From Chloromonas sp. AAM2 (Eukaryota; Chlorophyta; Chlorophyceae; Chlamydomonadales; Chlamydomonadaceae), in the NCBI GenBank assembly GCA_004335635.1, contig QAXH01006011.1, positions 1,267-37,914 on the forward strand: a DNA stretch of 36,648 nucleotides, in the 5' to 3' direction. The first letter of the stretch is position 1. Each line of letters begins with the position of its first letter. This document shows, in pieces, positions 11,501-19,439 of the stretch. A program made the position numbers and the translations under genes. The notes beneath the pieces are model-generated. The model worked only from the letters and a program-made list of their open reading frames with translations, was not told where the DNA came from and searched no databases.

Positions 11501-14500
11501 AACAAGAGGCACCCCTGCGTTGATATACCGCGAATTCATTTGGTTGGACATGGTACTCAGTTGATTGTTTTTGATGATAGTGGCAGTGCTCTAGAGGCGT
11601 TGAAATGCACATGACAGACAAACCAGAAGGCAAAATGCAAGTGCCACAACAGGTACGGCAGCTACTCACTGAGAACATGGAAGGCCTACTGCCAATGGCT
11701 GACAGGTGAGAGATGATAAAATACGGGAAGCAAGGGGGAGGATAAAAAGTCCATGACCTTATGATCAAAAATGGCCTCGGCTTTCTGAAAACAGGACCAC
11801 TTTTGGAAACCACCCAAAAACGGCCCAGAATTACAGGAAAAGGGGCTCAATCGAAAGCTCTCGTCACCTGGACAACTTGGTTGCATAGTTCACTTGAACA
11901 TTGCCTCACTGATGGATCATCAAAGCCCAGCCGGCCCTTACCAAACCCTAACCGCCACCCATGTCACAGGCCATGGGGGCATGCCAAAGGTAAACTACAC
12001 TTCCAAGGTGCAAGCACGTCCCGCTCTGCATCCGACTTTGGATCGCTGCTTGCGTGACCTGCGGCCTGGTGACGCAGGTGACACAGGCCACGCCAGCGCC
12101 GGCACCCTCTGACACTTCCCCAGCCCATAACAAACCACCCACAAGGCCAATCTGGGAAATGAAGGTGGTTTTGAATAGATCTTAACGATCTGCAACCAGC
12201 CACATCTTCAAAAGCCTTGAATTCTTTGTCATTGAGCCGTCAAACAAGAAATACTCAAACAGGTCGAAGGCTCGGGCCCTTTGGAGGACTTTTGTACCAC
12301 CCAGTCAACCATCTCAGAGTGACCTGAAACCATGGATTCGAGCTCCTTACACCGTCAGCATTCGTACAAGTGGTTCAGAGATACCCACTCCCTCATATCG
12401 TCATTTTCTATTGTAAGATACCAGATGTTCATATGAATGATTTTTCACCCAATGACTACATATCATATTGCTATATGATGCTTAATATCCATGTTGCAGG
12501 TGTTTGGCAACACAAGGAGGACAAGGCAGCGCCCAGCGGGGCGGGAGGCATGGCCAGCGGGGGTGCAGCCCTCGGGAAGTCAAGAAAAGAGGTTATGCGT
12601 GATTTGGTAGGGTCCATGAGAGGAGTCCGTGCGGACCATGACAGCATGACAGATTCGCCAGCCTAGCCAGCCGCCACTCACTTTAGGACTGTGTTCAGAT
12701 GTGGAGATGGGTTGCCTGTGTTGGAGGAGTAGCTGTATGTGTGGGCAGGCCTGGGGGCGACATTGCAGTGCAAGCGATTAAACATATGCTACTGATACTT
12801 GTCTACATCAAGAGTGCTGTTGACATTAGGAAGCCGTCAAAGAACACGGAATGGCCCCGGTACACATGGTGCTGATGATTGTCAGGCTCGTGATTCTTGG
12901 AGAGATATCTGATGCTGATGCTGATGCTGATGATGTTGAGGGCAGGGCCATCGGTCATCGAGCTGGCCATTCATTGCACGTGAGCCTAACAAACGGGAAC
13001 CTGCTAAGGATTGGCACATGTAAACCGAGTTCAGTGCCCGGCCAGAGCGTGGCAGGACCATGGTACGGGCTGGTTCATGCACACAGTGCACTCACACATA
13101 GAATAGGTTGGCAGCATGTGGGTCACACAATGCACTCACACATAGAATAGGTTGGCAGCATGCGGGTCACACAATGCACTCACACATAGAATAGGTTGGC
13201 AGCATGCGGGTCCAGAGTGCGATGGACGTCGTCTTTCAAGAGCATAGCACTGAAATACTCATATGCCATATGGGCAGCCAAGCGGTCCTGCAGGCATATG
13301 GAAAGTCTCTTAAAAGCAGTGCCCAGGTCAGAGCAATAGCACTGTGCATGTGCTAATGTCAAATGTATGCCTGTAGTAACCCTTTGTGTGTCGGTGGGAA
13401 CAGACGGTGTCGGCAATTTCCTGGTGTCGTGCTCTGACATGTAGTTGCGACTCCGCCCCGTGACAACGTAATGCACCGCCGACACCCTGCCGACACCGTC
13501 GCACCTGGCTTGTGATGATTGCCTATTGTTGCTATCGCACATCTGTTTAACCTGCCATACAACCAGACTACAACCTAAAGGTCTCCATTCACGTCCTTGA
13601 TTGACTTGAAGCGCCAAAAGTGTATGGCTGGCTCAAGCTAGCCTAAGCTCGACTGAACTCACATGACTGGGACTTGTATTGATGAACGAAAAACAATCCA
13701 TAGGACTGGATGGCTAATACTGAGCTACTTTCCGCAATGTTGTTGAATTCTCGTCCTTTTCTTTGTTGATTTCGTTGATTTATGGAATTTCGTTGGCCAA
13801 GTTGCCTCACCAACTGTAACTAAAATGTCATGAGCCCTCATCTCCGTGACTAGTCTAGGACCTTGTACTCTGGCATAAACCCTGCTTTCCTGTGGCCACA
13901 CTGGTTGCAGTGCAATTTCTGCAAACTGTCCCAGAACTGGCAAACATCCTTTTTTTTGCATGTGCATGCGTGCATGCATTTGTGTGTGTGTGTGTACCTC
14001 GCAATGTTGCTTTTCCACAAGCGATTTTTCACATGTGTTTCTCAGGCTAAAACGTTGGACAGTCAGCTAGGAGCTACTCAGTGGATATACCCAATGTCAT
14101 TCTAGTCACACTGCCTTGTCATCGGTTACATACTGCACAGGCCAGGCTGGTCAAGATGCCGTGCCAAGGGCAGAACCGTATTGCTGCATGGTGTGCTCAG
14201 AGCAAGGGCCAAGCAGGCAGCACACTCACCGCCAGGCCGTCATCCATGCCGACAGGGCTTGACAAGAAGTGAGGCAACTCGTACACATCTGTGGAAGGCA
14301 TACAGAACAGTGAAAGCATATCAGGACAGCCGTCACAAGGAACGGAACGGGATGGGCATGGCCCTGCTGCCTAAGCAAGCAAAAATCAGGTGAGATCAGG
14401 AACGCGCTCAAGCAAGCAAGGCGACAACAGGACAATGCCTCCTAGGCTGGATGCAGTTTTACGCAGTGTGCATTGTGTGAGTCAAGGCATAATCATGATG

Positions 14501-16698
14501 CAGATTGTGATCCTGGAAACCAGGGTCGTCACAGGTCGTCATCTCAAAACTCAGTAACACAGAAATATCAGAATGCATGTCTGCAGAAAGGTGCAGTGGC
14601 AGCAGCCTAGCCGCTCTGGACCTCAAGGGACCAACGAGGTACCACAACCTGTAGCGCCTCTGTATCCTGGTAAGCAGGCTTTGCAGTTTTCCCCCGTATG
14701 TGTGCCGACGCAGCGTGAAGTGACAATCAATCAAACCTGCATTTGACCCACCTGCACTGAGCAGCAGTTCACTCACAGATAGACAGGCGGGTGCGTGGAG
14801 GTATTGCCTGGGGGTTGGTCTCAGCAGGGGACTCCCTACAGCCAGGCAGAAGGGAACTGCATCTCAGTTCTGGTTGAATGACAGCAATATCCGTTTTGCT
14901 AGGTTGTCGTAGCTTGCCACACGGTACGCGGCAGTCACTTGCACATGTGTTTGGCGTACGAGCACAGCACACACGCATGAGCGGCGTGAAGCGTCAGCAT
15001 GTATTGTACAGCTGCAGCTTGTGTAAACAGCTGTTAAGACATTATAGACCTCAACAAGAAGGGGAAGAAATAAAACGTGATGGTTGTTTCAGGATCCGCT
15101 GCCAACTCTGACAACACCAGGACGACAACTCTGGCTGCTGCAAAAAAAAAGTTTGCCAGTTCTGGGACAGTTTTGATACTGGCACCGTGATGAGGCTGTC
15201 AGTTGTCTGTGGGTTTGTTCATACTAAGCGTGCCAGCCTTCTGGTCATTGCAGGAAGTCGCCTGCACTCAAGCACCTGGATAGATACTCTCTTGCGTTTA
15301 TCAAAAGCTACAAACGACCAGCAAGGTACTTAGCGTAAAAGCTGAGGGCGGTTGGCCATGCTTGCAATGTCTTGTCTTACATGCGCGTCTTACGATGCAG
15401 ACATCAACCTGTAGAGTTAGTTTAAAACTACAACATACATCACCAACACATGTTCCAGTGGCATTGACAGGAATTGTCCCAGAACTGGCAAACTTGTAGT
15501 TTTGCAGTGAGTGAATGAATTAATCCCTGCTCAGGCTGTGGGTCAGCGCACCGTCCGCAGTCTGCGCCCCAGTAGGGCGGTTGGCAGTGGCAGAACCCCA
15601 CCACGCACCGCCCCCGGCCCCGGCACCTGCGATCATCAGGTGAAACAGCAACTGTGTACCGTAACGTTCAGCAAATATTGGAACCAGCTCCGTAAAAATC
15701 CTCAAAGATTTGACCTGTCACCCAGAAATATCGGAAACAGCTTTGTGAGAACCTTTGAATCCCAAGCTCACAAAGCGTTTCAACTACATTGTCACTCGTC
15801 ACCACCATAGCATAGCCACACCGTACAGCAACTGGACAGCTTCAAGTTCCAGACAGGCTTCGATTCCTGGCTTGGCAAAGCGATGGCAATTTCCGCGCAG
15901 CTCCTCACACTATACAGGCAAGTTACTCACTCATTTGGGCAGAGGCTCATGTCCTGTGCGTCACAGGGTGCCGACCCAGCGTGTGTGCTGGTGTACCCCT
16001 TGTGGCATGTGCACATGGGTGCTGCGGTGCCGGCCCCGTCATCAGCTGCCTTCTGCGCTGGGCGTGGCACAGAAACAACATCATTATGATGATGGCATGG
16101 AGACGCCAACATTAAAAATTTAATAGCTTGGTCCTCACTATCCTTTGTAGTTTTTGGTAGTATTGGTCCTCTGCGTTGTGCCTGGCATAGGAGGAGCGTA
16201 GAACATAAACAAACTAGCATAGAAGCACCAGTCATAGGGCAACATCCGGACCTCAAATGCAAGACGTATGCAGGTGTCTGACATGTCTGCAGTCAGAACG
16301 TGGAGGCCGGCTTCAGCTCGACCATTGCTGTCAGATGAGCAGAAAGAAGCTTGGGAGAAAATATTGCCTCTGGTGGTGGCCAGGGAGGGCCAAAGAAATG
16401 AAAGGAATTCCAGAGGGGGGGAAAGCAGCCCCATACCAGTGCTTTGCACACACCCCTATGCATCACTCAAATGCTCCAGGTTCACCACACTCACATGCAG
16501 GCAGATGCCGTTATTTGAGCAGTTTCCAGGGCAGGCGTGAAGCGGCAGTGCCTTGAACTTCTTGCCCCATGCGTCCTCGAACATGTACTTCCTCTCCTCA
16601 GCTAACTCCCTGAACGCCAGGAAACCAACCGTGAACAGAGAATCAGTGAAAATGACACCAGCCGCCAACAAGAGCAAGAGCGATCCAGTTCTGGACAT
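5501..16698 (-). CDS. Exostosin-type (GT47) glycosyltransferase with EGF-like repeats, complete, 16 exons
   Basis: Minus-strand exons: 16698-16495, 16052-15931, 15626-15552, 14835-14777, 14288-14230, 13287-13184, 12750-12682, 11429-11370, 9673-9586, 8798-8661, 8321-8236, 7915-7829, 7139-7081, 6766-6645, 6087-5978 and 5600-5501 (TGA). All 15 junctions keep phase and give 513 residues. Residues 6-30 are a hydrophobic signal anchor. About 56-98 (CPGNCSNNGIC...CTCHKGY) and 106-132 (CPNECRGRGRC, CHCQPPYWGADC) are EGF-like. The exostosin domain starts at YVYELP (154) and continues with RTLDPHAANLFYVPAHTYSY (195-214), WPWFNRTNGKDHVVWLPGDR (237-256), CFNPLRDVVAPPFF, DLLFFFAGSVR, and SKFCLCPHGAGFGMRL followed by CIPVITSDLVFQPLEDELPY (about 396-438). 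It ends AYPLTLRSLHRRL. This order is typical of green-algal exostosin-like proteins, predicted type II Golgi enzymes that extend extracellular or glycoprotein glycans. The donor sugar is unknown. Intron 10 uses a GC donor (AAG|GCAAGA). Introns are long and carry repeats and mobile elements. The start is the first ATG, placed before the signal anchor. Confidence 0.95.
5706..5793 (+). repeat. Dispersed repeat, partner of 34890-34986
   Basis: Shares GGGGGCCCA, then ATGCA, GAGC and AACGCTAGCAAGCCA with 34890-34986, followed by a diverged GAGGCTG and AGGCAAC tail. It lies in the last intron (5601-5977) of the exostosin gene. Confidence 0.75.
7335..7443 (-). repeat. Dispersed short repeat, copy C (nearly full length)
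   Basis: In reverse orientation it carries the full set of family landmarks: TACCAACAGTCCTTTGCAAA, then CTTGATCAGGGTAGATCAGG, then GGTACACATCCCGACCCGTG, then GACGGC and CCCTGATGTAAA. It is in the intron between exostosin exons 12 and 13. Confidence 0.85.
8370..8431. repeat. 25-bp direct tandem duplication
   Basis: GGACCYTAATGTCATTTCAT followed by TGCCC occurs at 8370-8394 and again at 8407-8431, in the intron between exostosin exons 10 and 11. No function is apparent. Confidence 0.85.
9180..9312 (+). repeat. Dispersed repeat, copy 2 (partner at 5030-5170)
   Basis: Plus-strand copy of the pair described at 5030-5170. It lies in exostosin intron 9 and forms part of an open frame (9025-9531) that has no known domain. 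It may be the remnant of a coding mobile element. Confidence 0.7.
9514..9600 (-). repeat. 31-bp tandem repeat duplicating the exostosin exon 9 donor
   Basis: Units begin at 9514, 9545 and 9576 with TCACACTCACTCT; degenerate traces occur near 9472 and 9151. On the minus strand each unit reads GACGTCAATAGA followed by GTGAGTGTGATGTG, the exon 9 end plus its donor. Use of a downstream donor would bring in an in-frame TAG, so the exon-proximal donor (exon end 9586) is the productive one. Confidence 0.88.
9674..9915. repeat. CATGGAACATG minisatellite abutting the exon 9 acceptor
   Basis: Variants of CATGGAACATG and CATGGGACATGG are repeated in tandem. Two undetermined bases (9711-9712) fall inside the array, as expected for an assembly problem in repetitive DNA. 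On the minus strand the last unit supplies the acceptor CCATGCAG immediately before exon 9 (9673), so the 3' splice site itself seems to be made of repeat sequence. Long open frames in several frames here are artefacts. Confidence 0.93.
10141..10721. mobile_element. MITE-like element with terminal inverted repeats (E2)
   Basis: The left end is AAAAAGATG followed by TTTGCCAGTTCTGGGACA; the right end is its reverse complement, ACTGTCCCAGAACTGGC with AAGCATC and a T run. The right half (from about 10435) is clearly homologous to 13660-13958, sharing GGATGGCT, CTGAGCTACTTTC and GCCAAGTTGCCTCACC. It has no coding capacity and lies in the intron between exostosin exons 8 and 9. Confidence 0.8.
10906..11219. 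mobile_element. Fold-back MITE candidate with GGG(A/C)..GTTCACA ends
   Basis: The left end reads GGGACGTTCACACATGGCAA and the right end is the near reverse complement, CCATGTGAACGCGCCC. The interior is AT-rich, with several CCAAATTTGG palindromes and CCCCAAATT runs, so a single strand could fold into a long hairpin. GGGCGCGTTCACA-like ends are common in non-autonomous DNA transposons. No target-site duplication could be fixed. It lies in the intron between exostosin exons 8 and 9 and directly abuts a short dispersed repeat. Confidence 0.7.
11219..11328 (+). repeat. Dispersed short repeat, copy D (reference copy, ~110 bp)
   Basis: Begins TTAGTACCAGCAGTCC, passes TTGCAAATGCGCGAG, CTTGCTCAGGGTAAATCAGG and CACATCCCGACCCGTG, and ends GACGGCTCCCTGATGTAAA. 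The inner TCAGGG and CCCTGA are complementary. There is no coding sequence and no clear Pol III box. It is the most complete plus-orientation copy along with 17742-17845. Confidence 0.88.
12419..12575 (+). pseudogene. Duplicated CDC20 last-intron/last-exon fragment
   Basis: This matches the end of the last CDC20 intron plus most of the last exon (23161-23332). Shared stretches include TTTTTCACCCAATGACTACA, ATATCCATGTTGCAGGTG, AAGGAGGACAAGGCAGCG and CCCAGCGGGGCGGGAGGC. Intron sequence is included, so it is a DNA-level copy and not a retrocopy. A deletion of about 10 bases after the VFG codons breaks the frame, and the copy stops before the IR tail. It lies inside the intron between exostosin exons 7 and 8, antisense to that gene. 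Confidence 0.93.
13082..13212 (-). repeat. 44-bp tandem repeat (~3 units) duplicating the exostosin exon 6 donor
   Basis: The phrase GCACTCACACATAGAATAGG recurs at 13088, 13132 and 13176, a period of 44. On the minus strand each unit reads GCCAACCTATTCTATGT followed by GTGAGTGCA: the last codons of exon 6 and its donor. Exon 6 ends in the copy nearest the exon (13184). Reading through gives TAT GTG TGA, an immediate stop, so the two downstream donors are unproductive. Confidence 0.9.
13660..13958 (-). mobile_element. Truncated relative of element E2 (E4)
   Basis: Bases 13660-13918 align with the right half of E2, and 13921-13958 carry the shared terminus AAACTGTCCCAGAACTGGCA followed by AACATC and a T run. 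The left inverted repeat was not found, so the copy is partial. It is in the intron between exostosin exons 5 and 6. Confidence 0.75.
14319..14384 (-). repeat. Dispersed short repeat, copy E (diverged)
   Basis: Shows ATCAGGACAGCCGTCACAAG, then GGAACGGGATG and CCTAAGCAAGCA, a reverse-oriented diverged member of the short-repeat family, 30 bp upstream (in gene sense) of exostosin exon 5. Confidence 0.65.
15139..15506. mobile_element. MITE-like element with terminal inverted repeats (E3)
   Basis: The left end is CTGC(A)n GTTTGCCAGTTCTGGGACA; the right end is the reverse complement, TGTCCCAGAACTGGC followed by AAACTTG and GTTTTGCAG. The interior includes a GGCACCGTGATGAGGCTGTC segment also found at 33621. 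It is non-coding and lies in the intron between exostosin exons 3 and 4. Confidence 0.78.
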
Positions 16699-17303
16699 GG
16701 TCCTTGGAGCATGGGCGTTGGTCTGATGTGTTGGATTTGGTCATAGGAGTCCTGACATGTCACAGCTGTCCGTGTCACACACTGTTTCAGTCACAGTTTC
16801 ACAGTCAGCAGTCTCAGTCCAACAGTCGCAGCAATCTACAGGTTCACAGCTGTCACCGCTTCTCCAACGCGTCACAGGTGCCACGTGTCTCACAGCTGTC
16901 ACCTGAGCGGTTGGTCAGGTCCGCTGAACAGGTGCCACGTGTGTGGTGGCTGGTCCCCCCGGCCCGGCTCAGGCAGCACTGAGCGCTGGTCAGGGTCGGC
17001 CACACCCAGATAGGTATAGCAGGGCGTGTCCACTGCCTGAACACATGGCATGCATATGTATATATAGTGTATATGTAATGTGTATACGTTTGCAAGTGTA
17101 TGGTGCAAGGTGTAGGCCACGCCAACAGCAGCTGCACAGCTCACTCTGCCGGTTTCTGCTCTGGGATGGTCCTGTTTTTGCTCTGGGATACGAAATGTGG
17201 ACCGCTGGCGCCGTGGCATTTGAGCCAACAGCATGTGAGCACCTGGAATTCGACACACTCGATATTAAAAACTGGAAGTTGGGGAGCTGACATCGTTGAA
17301 ATT

Positions 17304-17476
17304 GAGCCAAAAACATGTGCGGGAATGACTTGACGGCATTTTGTTCCGGGTATACAAGCTCTAGCTCGCATCACTCTCATGTACAACCTGACTTGGTGCT
17401 GCAATGCATCTTGTGTTAATGTTGCTCAAACAGCATGTGCGGAAGTGACTTCACTGAGTTTGGTCCGGGGTATACC
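17304..17476. repeat. Diverged direct repeat of ~52 bp
   Basis: Bases 17304-17355 and 17424-17476 share CATGTGCGG, GTGACTT or ATGACTT, and TTCCGGGTATACA-like stretches in the same order. They lie in the exostosin-CDC20 intergenic region. No function is known. Confidence 0.65.
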
Positions 17477-17741
17477 AACCTCCAATAGCCAACAAGATGG
17501 ATTGGTATCAAGTTGAGCATGGTGGTTCCTCCTCAAAAGTGAAAAGTAATGCGTGCATGGGAGTTGTGTAGACTCACAAAGAAGGGGTTGAATTGGCACA
17601 CCTCCAGCTTGCCATGCCCACAGTTGTACAGCTTGTATGCCTGCGTGTCAGAGCAAGGCGATAAATAGCAATGAGTTCACAGTAGATTAGGTTGTGATTG
17701 ACGCCGCGACACACAGATGCAGGGAGTTCATGGGTTTTTGG

Positions 17742-17845
17742 ACTTAGTACCAGCAGTCCTTTGTAAATGCGCGAGTTTGTTCATTTCTTGCTCAGGGCGG
17801 TACATGTCTCGACCCGTGTCCTGTGACAGCTCCCCTGATGTAAAA
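17742..17845 (+). repeat. Dispersed short repeat, copy F
   Basis: Nearly full length: CTTAGTACCAGCAGTCCTTT, AAATGCGCGAGTTTG, CTTGCTCAGGGCGG, CGACCCGTGTCCTGTGACAG and CCCCTGATGTAAAAG. It lacks about 10 bases after the CAGGG compared with the copy at 11219. Confidence 0.85.
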
Positions 17846-19439
17846 GCAAGCGCCTTGTAGTCATGCAAGGTGCGGCTTAGACAAGCACAAATATCGCATA
17901 TTTAGTGTGCCTATGACACCCACACAGCAAACATTCAAGGGCAGAGCCCTGCAATGCGTGCTCGGTCTGTGGTGTCGTGCACTCAGCACGCATGTGCATG
18001 TTTTGGCTTCATGTTGCAAACAGCCACACCGGAGTCTCACTTGAATTTTGTAACAAACGTTCGTAAACGACATTTGAATTCGCCATTTAAGCGCTTTATG
18101 TAAAAACGCCAGTCTAAGAAGCTGTGTCACGGTAAGTGAGACTACTGCGTATAAAGCAGGGACATGCATGCAGCACTGACCTGCTGATAACATGCACAGT
18201 TCCTTGGAAATGACCGGCCAAGCTCCGGCCTGTCCCAGTTCCCTTGTTGGCATCCCGGGAAGATGGCGCGCTCACATTCAGACCCTGACACGTGGGGCAC
18301 AAGCATAAGAAACGTCCAGAAACCACCGCCCAGCGTAACAGAGCGGTTTAAAGTGGTCAAATGGCAGGCAAACATGGCCCACATGTGTGGGTGGCATGCA
18401 GACAGCATCTGTTTTCCAAGAAGAATCACGGAAGGGCGTGTGAGCAGCTGGGCGTCAGTAAGCGCTGGACGCCATGACTATCTCAGGGCTGAGGCTACCC
18501 TCGCTATATCATGCTGTCATTTTGACATTCTCCGTGCCACATGCAACTCTATGGTGTTTGGAGTGTTTGGTGTGGCAGAGGGGTGTTTGGCAGTGGGGCG
18601 TTCTGACATCATTACGCAGCCACAGACGCTGATGGTTCGCAATTCCTTTGCTCGACTGCTGTCCACCTCTCTATGCTTCATCCACCGTCACCACTCTCGC
18701 CGCGCTTAGTCTGCCAGTTTTCCTGCTGTACGTCAACTAATGGCATCCTTCGTGCTGTACTTGTCCTTGCAACAACTGCCTACTCGTGAAAAACATGATG
18801 CTGATGCCTTTTCCGTTGTTGATTTCCTGCCTTACCTGTCCAACCGAACATGCATTCGCATGTGCCTTCATCTGCATTGCAGTTGCCACGCGCAACTGCG
18901 CATAACAGACAACAATTGCACGTTATGCTGTGATGACTAAATGTTCAGCATGCATGCAGCCATTGGCTGCTTACTGCCGCAAGTTCTGCATCTGGTAGCT
19001 TGACCCTTTTTTGTGGAACTATATGCCTGGCATGTGATGCAGCTGCAAGAGAAGGTCAAGCACACAGTGCACAGGTGCAAATTCGCCTCACCACATCCTG
19101 GAGCGCATTCCTTAGCATGCACTGCCAGTGCCGATATGAACCACCATAGGGCACTTATGCTCCAGCCAGGAGCCCGCATTGGATCTGATGATCATTCAAA
19201 ATGTGATGTGTAAGGGGTCGCTAAACTGAAGCCGTGAGTGATTCATGGTTTACCTCACATGCTAGTAAGCGCGTAAAGTTTCATCGTCCTGAATTTGAAA
19301 CGTTCGGGGCAACCATCGCAACAGACACCTCAAGACAGACAGACTCACCGACCAACATTGCGGTGACAGACTCTTACACCTAGCTACCACGCTGCGAGGC
19401 TTCAAAGCTGGTCCGCGTGAGACCGGAGTGGCACCCATC

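Larger units (their letters stand above)
16699..19439. other. Divergent intergenic/promoter region between exostosin and CDC20
   Basis: About 2.7 kb separate two genes transcribed away from each other, so both promoters should lie here. The stretch holds repeated CAGGTGCCACGTGT motifs near 16873 and 16928, a TATATA-containing patch at 17055-17075, the duplicated segment at 17304-17476, and dispersed-repeat copy F. The open frame 18263-18709 has no recognisable domain or neighbouring splice logic and is not called. No RNA gene was seen. Confidence 0.6.

Noticed and set aside
13082..13212. Tandem 44-bp repeats considered as a CRISPR array
   Set aside because: The units are contiguous without unique spacers and coincide with a eukaryotic splice donor.
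14640..14700. EGF-like looking minus-strand translation (CKACLPGYRGATGC)
   Set aside because: It lies in an intron, ends in a stop soon after, and the flanking exons 4 and 5 already join in phase as LSIYVYELP.
18263..18709. 148-codon open frame upstream of CDC20
   Set aside because: No recognisable domain, no splice partners, and composition like the intergenic surroundings.
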